DNA of 64,000 bases, taken from positions 1-64,000 of the forward strand of contig JAYMGJ010000307.1 of assembly GCA_037178675.1 (NCBI GenBank). Reading direction: 5' to 3'. The position numbers were made by a program, and so were the translations under genes. The DNA comes from Scleroderma bovista. Its lineage: Eukaryota; Basidiomycota; Agaricomycetes; Boletales; Sclerodermataceae. The notes under the pieces were generated by a model. It was not told where the DNA came from, did no database searches, and saw only the letters and a list, made by a program, of their open reading frames with translations. Shown here piece after piece: positions 53,890 to 64,000 of this stretch (position 1 is its first letter; the number at the start of each line of letters is the position of its first letter).

Positions 53890-54785
53890 TAGTGTTTTAA
53901 AGTCCAGTCTGGTCTGATCTTTTGCCCATTTTTGGAGGCAACCAGACCCCAACTGGTTGCAGAAATTTCAATATTTCTCAGACCACAACCAAACCAATCA
54001 CACCCAGTTGCAACCTTCACTTATTTTAATTAGGGGGTCTGCAAGCAATTTTAGCCATGCAAATTGAGACTACCTGATTTGCCCAAAATAAGGGGTCTGA
54101 AATTGATCTGCACAGAAAAGGAGGTTCACAACCAATTTTCAGCACACAGATCAAGATCCTTTTTTTTTCACAAAACAGGGGATCTGTCAAGTCTGGGCCT
54201 ACTCCAGTATGGGGTCTGGTCAAGCCTGGATGAAAACAGATGAGAGATAAGGTCAGAGGTTTGAGAAGAGGTTAGCCTGGGCCAGAGTTGCAACTGATTG
54301 GATTCAATGACAAGGACAACAAGTGTTGATCCCTTGTATAGGTTCTGATCAGATGGAGATGGACAAGGAGCAGGAGTAGTAACTTAGATGATTTCAGATT
54401 AGAGAGTACAGGATAAACTACAGAGTACCTATACTAAGTAAGAACTAGGGACAAGTATATATGGTGACAAGATGACCAGAGTAAGTTGCAAACGATCAGA
54501 GTTGAGCTGGAGAGCTGTGATGCAACTGGAGTAACTGGATAAGATATGGAGTTGGACATGGTCATGACAGGGTCTGCAACCAATTTTAAGCATGCAAACC
54601 AAGAACCTCTGATTTGTGCAAAAACAGAGGTACTTGATCTTCATGTAGCCCTGCAACTAGTTTTATATTTTCCCACAAGCTCATGCAATCACAACCAGAC
54701 CAATCACCCAACCCCCAGGTCCAGCAACTGCAGTCTGGTTCAGTTGCTGGTCTTTTTGCAGTCCTAGGACCAGACTTTTATTGCT
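53890..54785 (-). repeat. hAT-type MITE, copy 1 (inverted, one end decayed, carries a solo LTR)
   Basis: TAGTGTTTTAAAGTCCAGTC at 53890 matches the terminal repeat of the 490-bp copy at 56183-56672, in reverse orientation. The body shares CTGCAACCAATTTTAAGCATGCAAA-like words. The far end (GGTCCTAGGACCAGACTTTTA, about 54760-54785) has lost its last bases. A B-family LTR sits inside at 54185-54569. Confidence 0.7.
54185..54569 (-). repeat. Old solo LTR of the element B family, heavily CpG-depleted
   Basis: On the minus strand TGTCATGACCATGTCCAACTCC... to CCCAGACTTGACA follows the element B LTR (TGTTACGACCATGCCCAACTCCGG...). Nearly every CG of B is TG or CA here, and internal deletions shorten it to 385 bp. 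The shared core CTTACTTAGTATAGGTACTC...CTGAAATCA is clear. Confidence 0.85.
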
Positions 54786-56182
54786 GTTTGAAAAATGGTC
54801 AGCAGTCAGGCATTTCTGAGCAAAAGTGACTCAGAAATATGGTAAACTTGTGCAAGTGATATCTTGCTGAAAACACTAGATATCAGGCTAAATCTTGCAG
54901 TAATAGAATCATACTTTCAGCTGCTAGGGTGCCCCATACTAGATATTTTTCAATTCAGACCATTTTTTTCATATTGTCATTCTTGAGCAGCCTTGTAAGG
55001 ACTGTGCACCCATTATAAAATTACAGAGTAACTTCAACTGGCCCAAAACTATCTAAGGATGCTAGGAATAATATATAGAGGGGTGCCCACACTATCAGGA
55101 GGTGGGTGGATTTGTGTAGTAAGGTAGTGGCTTGCTTAGAGTTCAAGTGCAAGTGGCAGGGCCAAGTCTGTTGGTACAAACCCACCTCCTAATTGTGCAA
55201 GCACCCCTCTATATATTATCACCTTGTTTAACAAGGTCACTCCTGGAGTATTAGGTTGTGTGTAATACAGTAGTGTTCTCAACAAGTGGTTTGGTCAACA
55301 TTCAACATCCACTTCTGTTGCAAATGGGAGCATCTCATGCATGTCTGTGTATTAGACTCACCAGGTCTTCCACCTGAAACAGGTTTACCAGTGAGTTTAT
55401 GGAATCCACACACCCCATCACAAGATAGATAGCATGTAACACCATTTTTCCTCAGACCAGCCATCTAACAGGGTGTCCAATTCAGCATTTTTGTAGAAAT
55501 AAACTAGCCAGTTTCTCCACATTATTATTGCTTGTCCAAAAAAAAAACCAAGTGCAAAAGGGAGGAGCAACTTGTAGAACATTACAATCTTCATCACTGC
55601 TCATGCTTGGATAACTGTCTTTTGGATAGCTTTGACATGGTATGTCAGCAGTGGACAAAAATTATACATTTGTGCAGCCTCCTGACATAATCACAAGATG
55701 TCCCAAAATTTGCAAAGTCCACATCTATACACATACACTAAGGTGGATGCACATCCAGATCCAGATCCAGAATGTAGAACCTTATCCCTCAACTGTGGTG
55801 ATTTGGTAGGGAGCCAGCTGCATCTTCTCACATTCCAACACCCAAAAGATGCTGTCAATGTTTGGCCAATGTCATTCTCTCCTACTATAGCTATGTTACA
55901 CCCATCCATAGGTAGAGCACTTGTAACAACTAAATAGATGGTGGTGATTGTGCTATTCACCCAAGTGTCATGTAATATTCTAGAAGTAATCATGCTCACT
56001 TTTATACCCCATATTGTTTTGTCCATCACCCCAGTAGTAAGGAAGAAGAAGGTAAAAGTCACCAGACTACTAGAGAAGCAAATAAAGCATGAAGATGGTT
56101 TTGCAATATCACAGAACCCATTTGCAGCAAGGGAATGTGCAGTGTGTAAAGAAAATACAAAACAATCTGGAGTAAGCAGGAA
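54786..56182. other. Unrecognised stretch with a 152-bp hairpin repeat and one short frame
   Basis: 55068-55219 has arms ATAATATATAGAGGGGTGC and GCACCCCTCTATATATTAT with an extra inner AGGAGGTGGGT/ACCCACCTCCT match. It folds into a near-complete hairpin, MITE-like. On the minus strand 56062-55691 is open for 123 residues (MDGCNIAIVGEND..., LRDKVLHSGSGSGC) without a recognised family. Nothing else is supported. Confidence 0.5.
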
Positions 56183-56672
56183 TAGTGTTTAAAAGTCTGG
56201 TCCTAGGACTGCAAAAAGCCTGGCAACTGAGCTGGACTGGTACCAGTGGTGACCAGACTGCAGTTGGTGGTCCTGCCAGGGTTGGGTGATCAGTTCAGTT
56301 GCAGTTGCAATAGGTTAAGGAAAAATCAAAAACCAGTTGCAAACCAGTCACAGCCAGTCTTTGTTGAGACCAGTTGAGGGCTATCAGTTGGTGACTAACT
56401 AGTGCACATAATACATAAATTAAAAAACAAAGACCAAGGACCCCTGTTTTGCATGCTTAAAATTGATTTTAGATCCCCTTTTGTGCACAAATCAAGAGAG
56501 TACTTCATTTGTGCAAAAAACTGGTTACAACTGCCCTGTGCAACCACATGCAACCAATTGCTATTGGTTCAGTTGTGGTCCAAGCAAGATCTGAAATAAC
56601 TAGTCATGGTCTGATTGCCTCCAAAAAGAGAAAGAGGCAATAGACCAGACTGGACTGGACTTTAAAACACTA
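56183..56672 (+). mobile_element. Non-autonomous hAT-type MITE, 490 bp, perfect 8-bp duplication
   Basis: The ends TAGTGTTTAAAAGTCTGG and CTGGACTTTAAAACACTA are inverted repeats with three mismatches in 18. AGCAGGAA flanks both sides (56175-56182 and 56673-56680). There is no coding sequence. The ends differ from those of the hAT at 48873 beyond the first TAG, so its transposase source is another hAT. Confidence 0.88.
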
Positions 56673-56976
56673 AGCAGGAATGAAAAAAACACCACAAGCA
56701 AGCATGGGCCATCCCATATGGCATGGACCAGCCCTGGGATGGGATTATAAAAACAATGGCCCATTTCAGGAGGGAAGCAGACCCTCCCTAGGATGACCAT
56801 GGTTTTATAGGCTATTTGGCTGAATTGTGATACTAAACTATTCAGGCTAAATGCTTATCAAAAGTGGTTACCTGAAGTGATACTTGCCCATGTCTGTCTC
56901 AATTGCGCTTAGGGACATACCAACAATCTGGCACACCCCGCACTGTTAGATCTAATCATAGATTTCTTCTACACAG

Positions 56977-57404
56977 GCACCTTGTCGGTGGGATGGCTGT
57001 TTCTGGAAGTTTTCGGCAATGAGGTTCCAAGGGTCACTGTTGTGATTTCCGCCACAGTGGTAATATATTCACTCTTCAAGCTACTAATATGATATGCTAA
57101 CTAAAACTAATATTTCAAGCTGAATGTCGCCCTTGATAAAATGGCATCTTCGAAGGGCGAGGTGAGCTTCAGAGTTGGTACCTACACTCCGGTTTACTTG
57201 GTGATTGTCGGTTTGATGGCAAAATGTGACACTTCCCTGATACATGCTGCAAAAACAAGGGCACTCCGAGTTGAGTGGGCAAAAATTGGCAAGTAAGTGA
57301 TTTAATTTAAATCAAATTTTCACTGTTAATACTTTCATAGTAACAACACAACAGAACTTGTCAATGTTGCCGCACTCACAAGCTTCAATGTAGATCTTGA
57401 CTAG
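56977..57404 (+). CDS. 3' end of a spliced host-type gene, unrecognised
   Basis: Three exons fit one frame: 56977-57059, 57120-57292 and 57341-57404 (TAG 57402-57404). The introns are 60 nt (GTAATA...CTAAC...CAAG) and 48 nt (GTAAGT...ATAG). The upstream exon boundary is CTACACAG. The encoded tail reads TLSVGWLFLEVFGNEVPRV..., then DKMASSKGEVSFRVGTY and MAKCDTSLIHAAKTRALRVE, ending SFNVDLD. The hydrophobic rhythm and clean splice sites argue for a real gene. I do not recognise the family. Exons further 5' are not found and the upstream side is repeat-rich, so it may be a truncated copy. Confidence 0.5.
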
Positions 57405-57797
57405 TCTCTGCGGTCATGTGTATTTCATTATCATTCATCCATTGTTATCACATTACTCCATGTCCTTTCCATACTCATCAATTGACACATTTAGTGATGC
57501 TGTCTTACTAAAGGCAAACTGGATTTTGTCGAGTTCTAACTGTCTGAAATCCAAACATCTCTGTCCTGGGCTTTCACAGATGTGCCCAGCATCTGCACCA
57601 GGTCTGGACAGATCTGTTGATTACTGTCTTAAGAAGTTGTATGGGTAAATATGCTCAATGTTCCAGTCTGTCATAAGCTTGGGACAGTTCTGTGCAGTCC
57701 TAGTCAGTTAGGTACCTTGCTAGGGGAGTCTGGAGGCTCTGTCCCTCTGCCCAGATCTGGACAACTCTGGACAGCCAAGGGTGGGGTTGCTGATGAA
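57405..57797. other. No recognised feature
   Basis: The sequence after the stop of the spliced gene, probably its 3' untranslated region at first, then unrecognised sequence up to the copia fragment. Confidence 0.4.
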
Positions 57798-58201
57798 CTT
57801 ACTATGCGAGAAATTTGCGAAGTTCTGAGCACAACTAGGCTTACAATTTCCCTCTGGCAGCATCTAGCGCCTTATTCGCTGAAGTGCTCTACATGCAGCA
57901 CAGCGAGGGGGAGTGTTGAAGTCGCATGTGCACCCGGCGTAAACCATCAATGAAGTGCGCACAAGACTGCGACCCATATTAGTGTAGACTTAGTAATAGT
58001 CCTCTTTAGAGTAGATGTTACATATCACATGTCACACGTCACAGTAACATGTCACACTATTTGTTGTATATAAACAGTGTTCATTGTTTATATAATACAA
58101 CAGCTCTTAACCAGCTACCACTACCATCTCTGGTTGTGTACTCCACCCAACAGGTGAGTTGGAGTAGCAGTTCCTCTACATATATAGGTATTGCTTCAAC
58201 A
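57798..58201 (+). mobile_element. Ty1/copia copy 3, only the last codons plus 3' LTR
   Basis: Similarity to copia-1 starts near ACTATGCGAGAAATTTGCGAAG (57803, equivalent to the last ~25 codons of pol). It continues through the stop codon (TAG 57865-57867), the polypurine tract and a full LTR (57914-58201, 288 bp). As in copy 2 the 5' side is missing and no duplication is visible. Confidence 0.9.
57914..58201 (+). repeat. 3' LTR of copia copy 3
   Basis: TGTTGAAG...GCTTCAACA, 288 bp. It is flanked on the right by a transposase remnant. Confidence 0.93.
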
Positions 58202-58399
58202 TCCCTCAAGCATCCAGTTGAACCATTGGGTGTGCCTGACTTCATCCCACTGAGCTGCAGAGTGTTTGAGTACCTTAAGCCGTAGACCAAGGTCCTGTAA
58301 GTTGTCATGGATAGCAGTGGTTGAGATTGGCTGGTCATGGTATATGGCCAGCCATTCACCAATCTCATCAAGGAAGGGGGTGGGGAGCTGGGATGGCAA
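58202..58399 (-). pseudogene. Fragment of a mariner/IS630-type transposase helix-turn-helix region
   Basis: On the minus strand the frame DEIGEWLAIYHDQPISTTAIHD... LGLRLKVLKHSAAQWDE resembles the N-terminal HTH of fungal IS630/Tc1-mariner transposases (helix - 'PISTTAI..NL' turn - helix - AA.RNE). It ends exactly at the copia LTR (58201). Its remainder is therefore displaced or deleted. Confidence 0.5.
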
Positions 58400-58474
58400 T
58401 GATGTGGAATATCATTGTGCAGACTTTTTCATGTGAGCAAAGGCAATTATATTCATACCTAAATACTCACTGAT

Positions 58475-59843
58475 GTGCATTTAGTGCACATATCATCACT
58501 TCTGCACTGTTTTTGCCATCACTCTGTGCCTACATATGATATCACACTGGTCGCAGACACTACTTCTCTGTGTACACTTCTTGACAAGCATCACACAATG
58601 GTGTGTGGTGCGTGGACAACTGGCTTCCCATTGAAGGACTTCATCTCCATGCCACTCCCCCCAATTCCCAACTCACCTTCTTCTAAATACCCAACTACTT
58701 TACCTGGCATCCAGCAAACTGTTTCAGTCAATGCTCTTCCATCCACACAATCACCCTATGTGCTCATCCCAAATCCCTGGTATCCGATCCTGGAGAACGT
58801 GCTTGTACACCCAAACGAGCACTTGTGCAAGGTCCAGCATGCTCTTGCACACTTTGGGACACTGTTTGGTCATCGCAAGGCAGGCTTCATCATGGAGTCC
58901 CTGTGTAAAGACAGACTGGATGTGGACCCAAGCTATGCATACCTGGATGGGTCTGTTTTCTTGCGAGTTGCTTGGCTGATGAGTGTGGCGTTGGTGTCAA
59001 GCACCTACAATCTCCGCCTTGCTGCTGGGTGCTACTCCGACAAAAAAGGGGACAAGTCCGACGGGAGGAGGTACAACTCCGAAAGGAGGAGACGCAAGTC
59101 CGACGTAGAGGAGGACAAGTCCTACAGAGGAGGAGTTCAGCACCTGAAGAGAGGAAAGGAAGACGTAGGGGGTGAGGGCATCGGCTTCAGCTTATGTGCT
59201 GCGCCCTTGGACAGGCTCAGCCCTCGTATTTCGGAGGAGCGGAGGAGTGACAAAGGAGTAGGAGGAGGAGGAGGAGGAGGAGGAACTTAGAGTCAGACAG
59301 AAGCAAGATGGGGACGGGGCTTTGTTGATATTCGTACTAAGGTACGAGGAAATACACAGAGGCTTATATACTAACTGAAAGGACAGGATCCTTGTGATAA
59401 ACACAAGACATGTGAAAGGCGGAGTAGGAGAAACACATGAGAGGAGGAAACACATGGAAGGAGTACGTAGCAACAGGGTGACAAGTAAGTGACAGGAAGG
59501 AAACAGGGTATGTACCTGGAGGTATGACAGAAGTGGGCCGGACAGGCCGGAGGAACAGAGTAGGAGTTCGGAGTAGAAACGTCGGAGATGGTAGGAGATG
59601 TGTCAGAGCAAAATAGGAGATACGTCGGAGTTGGTAGGAGATACGTCGGAGTTGGTAGGAGATACGTCGGAGCAAAGAGGAGATGCGTTGGAGCAAGTAG
59701 GAGATATGTAGGAGTTGGCATGGATGTGACAGTTGGGGTGGGTAGTCCATGGAGAGAAGGACAGTGAAGAGTGGAACTACCAGGTATTTGAAAAGAAGGC
59801 ATATGATGCTCTGGCAGTGTTGGAGGCCCAAGACAAATTATGA
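58475..59843 (+). pseudogene. Questin-oxidase-like (DUF4243) gene, split by a solo LTR
   Basis: The first part ends ...VHPNEHLCKVQHALAHFGTL...YLDGSVFLRVAWLMSVAL. The pattern HP.EHL.K.QRALAHF..L followed by LDGTLFLR.A is what I associate with fungal questin-oxidase-like oxidoreductases of polyketide pathways. The family call is from memory of the pattern. The frame is interrupted after 58994 by the LTR. Removing the LTR and one GTTGG copy joins MSVAL to GWVVHGEKDSEEW in frame, and the gene ends at TGA 59841-59843. The N-terminus is uncertain and may be shortened, since sequence before about 58620 does not look conserved. Confidence 0.5.
58995..59731 (-). repeat. Family-F solo LTR with perfect 5-bp duplication
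   Basis: TGTCAAGCACC...GGATGTGACA, 737 bp, flanked by GTTGG (58990-58994 and 59732-59736). On the minus strand it begins TGTCACATCCATGCCAACTCC, like the A/B/C families. It has a TATATAAG box near 59365 and a run of GGAGATACGTCGGAGTTGGTA repeats (59600-59700). The GGA-triplet run at 59258-59285 varies easily. Confidence 0.93.
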
Positions 59844-60453
59844 ACAATTGTGAATGCTCAGATTCACTCTATACTCTATCCCAAGTCACCCAATCTTGTA
59901 CATACATAGAGACCGAAAGAAAATCCTGTTGCAGGCACATCCAAGGATTATTTGGTTTAGAGCTATGTTTTTATGCCCTCATGAGTACAACAACATGCTT
60001 GAGTAGGAGTGTAACACACTCCCAAATACAGTCATCCGGCAGGTTTTGAGACACCAAAATTAAAAATGCTCATTTTACACAACAACACAAATTTCAATAG
60101 ATCAGAGTAGACCACAAGGATATTAAAGTAGTAAAGAAAGTCTGAATGAAATTTCTGTCAGAATATATGGCTGCTACATGGCAAACTTACAAGACTGATT
60201 ACATTTATTAGTTTTGATATATTAGCTCTACCTACAAGATAAATAGTTCGTAGTTGTACTGTGTATATTCATTGTGTTTGGACCTGGTTCACACCCACCC
60301 ACCCATTGTGGTCACCCCGATTGACTCAGTGCATGAATTCTAACAATTTCTTTAGGATCATAGCTGTAGTTATGCAATGGAAACTTGAAAATTATGGTGC
60401 TTTATCTGTGGTCATACTAAGTTTTGAGACGCCCCAAATGTGGTATAGTGGGA
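59844..60453. other. No recognised feature
   Basis: AT-rich sequence without a supported frame, hairpin or known repeat. Confidence 0.4.
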
Positions 60454-60707
60454 CATCAGCAAAACAGCACTTTTCTCACCCCAATTTTTGACATGTTACA
60501 TGAGTGATTCAGTTTCTACACTCTAACCCAGTATGTAAAAGGCTTATTTTAGATACAAAGAAGGTTCAGTGAAATTTTTAGGTAAGGTTTATAGGCCAGT
60601 TTTTTTTGGTCCATTTTCTGTACAGCTCTGTATTACTGGGTACCTTTCTGTAATTTTCTGTAATTAGCTGTACAGGCTCTACAGAGCAAAGGGTTGTTTT
60701 GCTGATG
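60454..60707 (+). repeat. CATCAGC MITE-like repeat, 254 bp
   Basis: It starts CATCAGCAAAACA and ends TGTTTTGCTGATG, perfect over 13 bp. The right ~100 bp (CTCTGTATTACTGGGTACCTTTCTG...) is related to the end of repeat G (15720-15821), so it may be an internally deleted relative. A truncated copy lies at 19329-19509. Confidence 0.75.
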
Positions 60708-61169
60708 GAATCTGTGCTTATCGGAAATATTATCAATTGTCATTGGACTGCATGTCATCCTCATTGTCACTATGATCCTCCCCATCGACAACATTGTTTC
60801 CCTCCCCTTCTGCACATCAACCATTGACAATGGGCTTTGGAACTGGCCACTCTCAGTCCATGCTGTCATTTTTATGCATGATGGTATTGTAACTGTAGTA
60901 AACTAGTCATGCAAAATCCACTGTAATGTAGGGTGGCAATACAGTGCAGTATCTACCATGCATGACACCTGCCCCTCTGCCCACACAAACTCCACATGTC
61001 ATTTCCGCTTTTTTGGTAGGTTACATAAGCTGTCCACTACTCCCAGAACATGTCCACATATGGTCAATACCTGAATACCAATATTCCCACCTTTGTTTCC
61101 AGGCTTCCCTGCCTCTCAGGGCTCCATCCCTGGCCTCTGGCCACTGTATCTACTGTTATATATTGCATA
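60708..61169. other. No recognised feature
   Basis: No supported gene. A short minus-strand open stretch (60869-60633) overlaps the MITE and is unlikely to be real. Confidence 0.4.
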
Positions 61170-61745
61170 TGTGTATATTAGACCACAATTGAACACTCAT
61201 TTAAGTATCCTACAGCCAAACAAGGCCTGGAGAGTATTTTAGGGGTAAAAACCAAAAAAAGTGTGCGATGTTTTGATATTTAGGGTATATCTAATGGGTA
61301 AGCATGCCCCTCTCAAGTATACATATATAGCTACAACATATCCAGGCACAAGGGGATGGTATTAGATGCTTTAAGTGCTATGTCATTGTCACTGTTTCAC
61401 CCCTGGAAAATATTTCCTGGGATTGTTGGTGCTGGGAGTGGAATGGAACATAGTAGTGTGGTAATATTACATGCATTAGAACATAATTGGACCATTGATT
61501 GAGTACCTAAAGGACTCTGAATAGTTAGGAAGGGTTTTAGGGGGGAAAATAGAAAAAGTGTTCGCATTTTTGATATATTTAACATGGAGACTTGGAAAGT
61601 ACATCCCCTTCAAGGGTACATATGTACCTAAAACATATATTAAAGACAGTGGATGTGGGGAAGGCCATGAGATGCTATACCATGTTCTTCTCCTCCTGGT
61701 ATGTTGCTCTGGGGGGCTCATACTACATGTACTGGTGACTTTGAT
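61170..61745 (+). repeat. Two diverged tandem copies of a ~290-bp unit
   Basis: Unit 1 (about 61175-61375) and unit 2 (about 61468-61672) share, in order, ATTAGAnCAnAATTG, ATTTTAGGGG/GTTTTAGGGG, GTGT(G/T)CG..TTTTGATAT, CCC(C/T)T..CAAG.(A/G)TACATAT and GAGATGCT/TTAGATGCT. No coding potential is visible. Confidence 0.5.
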
Positions 61746-62007
61746 ATTGTTTTCCAAAGGTAGATATACACTATACCTATAGGTCCATTGCATATAATTT
61801 ATAATTGACTGATCCAAGGATGAGCAGGAGGAGAAACACCAATTTTATGACAATAGGGGGTTATGTCAGTTTCCATAGTAGATATACCTATTCTGACTAT
61901 ATAGAGGGCTCATGAATACCTATTAGTAACCACTACTACATCCCCAGATCTATACTGAAATGTGGAAGAGCAGGGGAAGTGAAACAACATGTTGGAGGGC
62001 GTGGGAA

Positions 62008-63000
62008 CATCAGCAAACTAGCCCTTCCCTATACAGTGCCACACAGACTTGTACAGAGTCACAGAGCCCACAGAAAGGTTCCCACTAATACAGGGCTTCA
62101 CAGAGTGCACAGAGTCTGTACTGCTCTGTACAGACCTATACAAACACCTCCCATTTGTACAGGTCTAGTGTTTCCGGGACTAGCACAAGGGCTATATACT
62201 AGGATTGACACTAATGCCATTACCATACTCTTTCAAACTCTTATAGCACTCCAAATACTAGCATATAAAGCAACAAATATATTAGCAATTACTAACTACT
62301 ACATACATGGTGTAGTTAGAGACACTACATAATATAATCCTAATCACAACTACCCACACAAAGCAATTAACCTATATGAAAGTTGAGTTAGTGACAAGCT
62401 AGATCAAGTGGGTCAAACTACTTTACAGAGTTGAAAGTGATTATCAATTTCCGGCAGGCTAATAGCCTCTAGTGGTGTTTGACCATAGTCAAATAACCTA
62501 TAAGTACCATTATTAGACAAGGTAACATGTAAAACTTACCTTTAGTTCCGGCACTAACATTTGTTGTGTAGTCAAATAACCTATTAGTAGCATTGTTAGA
62601 TAAGTTAATATGTAGTGGTAGTGGGAAACTTACCATTAGCTCCAGCACTAACTTTTGTTGTGCAGTGAAATAACCTATTAGTAGCATTGTTAGACAAGTT
62701 AATATGTTGTGGTAGTAGGAAACTTACCATTAACTCCGGCACTAACCTTTGTTGTATTGAGCCCACTCCTACATAGTAGGAAAAGGCATCTGTTTGGTCA
62801 AGTTTGCCATGTTGCGCAAGAGGCGTGACAAACAGTGTCCACAATATCGCATTTTTGGCATTTTTGGGCACTTAGTCAAATTTTGGACACACAGTGGCAG
62901 TACCAACTACCAAGTGGTACTACACTTTTGCTACACACAATTATACTACGCATTTTTGGTAATCAGCACTACATCACAAACACTACACAACACTTCCTAG
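62008..63000 (+). repeat. Interspersed repeat G, copy 2
   Basis: It starts CATCAGCAAACTAGCCC and is the inverted counterpart of 14932-15821 over almost its full length. It carries three to four copies of a ~98-bp unit (AACnTTTGTTGT... at about 62560, 62653 and 62747), against two in copy 1. It grades on the right into ACTACAC-rich satellite. No transposase is visible. Confidence 0.8.
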
Positions 63001-63930
63001 TTGACACTACACATTTTTGGTAATCAGCACTACAACACAAACACTACACAACTACTCCGCATTATTGGTAATTAACACTACAACACAAACACAACACAAA
63101 TACTACACAACATTTCCTAATTGATGCTACACATTTTTGGCAATCAACACTACAACACAAACACAGCAGAACTACTACGCATTTTTGGTAATCAATACTA
63201 CATCACAAACACAACACAACACATCCTAAGTGACACTACACATTTTTGGTAATCAACACTACCACACAAACACAACACAACATTTCTTAATTGTTACTAC
63301 ACATTTTTTCCTAATGGATACTACACATTTTTTGTACACATTTTACTACACTTTGACAACACTTTTACTACGCTTTTTTGTACACTTTTACTACACTTTT
63401 TACTACACTTTTACTACACTTTTTTGTACACTTTCACTACACTTTTGACTACACTTTTACTATGCTTTTACTACGCTTTTTTGTACACTTTGACTACACT
63501 TTTGACTACACTTTTACTACACTTTTACTACGCTTTTTTGTACACTTTTACTACACTTTTTGTACACTTTCACTACACTTTTGACTACACTTTTACTACA
63601 CTTTTGACTACACTTTTACTATGCTTTTGCTATGCTTTTTTGTACACTTTCACTACACTTTTGACTACACTTTTATTACACTTTTACTACGCTTTTTTGT
63701 ACACTTTTACTACACTTTTGACTACACTTTTACTACATTTTTTTGTACACTTTTACTACACTTTTACTACACTTTTTGTACACTTTTGACTACACTTTTA
63801 CCACACTTTTGATTACGCTTTTACTACGCTTTTTTGCACACTTTTTTGTACACTTTTGACTAAACTTTGACTACACTTTTAATGCACTTCTTACTACACT
63901 TGTACTACACTTTTTGTAAATTGATTAGAT
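63001..63930 (+). repeat. ACTACACTTTT satellite with ATTTTTGGTAATCA units
   Basis: 63001-63300 repeats ACACTACACATTTTTGGTAATCA(G/A)CACTACA at about 55-65-bp spacing. 63340-63930 is a dense array of ACTACACTTTT and ACTACGCTTTTTTGTACACTTT. The same words occur near 14950-15030 next to repeat G copy 1, so the satellite seems to belong to the subterminal part of that family. Confidence 0.85.
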
Positions 63931-64000
63931 TGAGTAGTGTAGTCATGGTTACGTTAAGAAGGGTAGTCATGATTAGGTTAAGTAGCATAGCTGTGACTGG

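Noticed and set aside
58971..59175. Lys/Arg-rich frame MADECGVG...RRKEETQVRR as a separate nuclear protein
   Set aside because: It crosses the LTR boundary at 58995. The basic part is LTR sequence.
63200..63812. Frames rich in Tyr/Thr/Leu/Phe (FYYTFTTL...) as a membrane protein
   Set aside because: They are translations of the ACTACACTTTT satellite in all frames.

Overview
The window looks like a transposon-dense intergenic region of a filamentous basidiomycete, most likely an Agaricomycete. The evidence is chromodomain-bearing Ty3/gypsy elements, a Tad1-like LINE fragment, a hAT transposase with many ~50-nt introns, and host-type exons with short GT..AG introns. I cannot name the species. 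I see no rRNA, tRNA, CRISPR array or clearly intact host gene.

Layout. 1-5908: a full-length but broken Ty1/copia element (copia-1) inserted in a LINE remnant (5909-7942, minus strand). 7943-10528: mostly unrecognised, old sequence. 10529-12844: a 5'-truncated second copia copy. 12845-19509: a mosaic of copies and fragments of one ~1.23-kb LTR family (family C, TGTCA...TGACA), an interspersed repeat (family G), an AT-rich fold-back element and ~51-bp satellite units. 19510-34972: chromodomain gypsy element A (minus strand). Its 5' LTR is split by a younger, related gypsy element B (27044-34882, plus strand, 5-bp duplication AAAGG). 34973-36060: the satellite resumes. 36061-37935: simple repeats and an LTR-like piece. 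37936-41572: a decayed gene of unknown function (gene D) split by a family-C solo LTR with a perfect 5-bp duplication. 41837-52559: a decayed gypsy element E (minus strand), interrupted at its 5' leader by a 3443-bp hAT transposon (48873-52315, 8-bp duplication). 52560-57797: MITEs, a hypermutated solo LTR of the B family, and the 3' end of a spliced host-type gene. 57798-58201: a third, very short copia copy. 58202-59843: a transposase remnant, then a questin-oxidase-like gene split by another solo LTR (family F) with a perfect duplication. 60454-64000: repeats ending in a long satellite.

How the parts work together. Elements A and B are relatives with one shared design. A Gag frame ends within six nucleotides of an A AAA AAA slippery heptamer. 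A hairpin follows after a six-nucleotide spacer, and Pol lies in the -1 frame and ends in a chromodomain. Just after the 5' LTR sits an 11/10-nt stretch complementary to the expected 5' end of the element's own RNA, which is the self-priming design known from Tf1/sushi elements. Between pol and the 3' LTR both carry, in antisense, a spliced gene with its own TATA box. It encodes a coiled-coil protein with a Zn2Cys6-like cysteine cluster. That antisense gene is the best candidate here for an undescribed system.

Decay. Most in-frame stops are TGA where a sister copy has arginine, and LTR differences are dominated by CpG transitions. This fits CpG methylation and deamination, or a RIP-like process acting on CpG.
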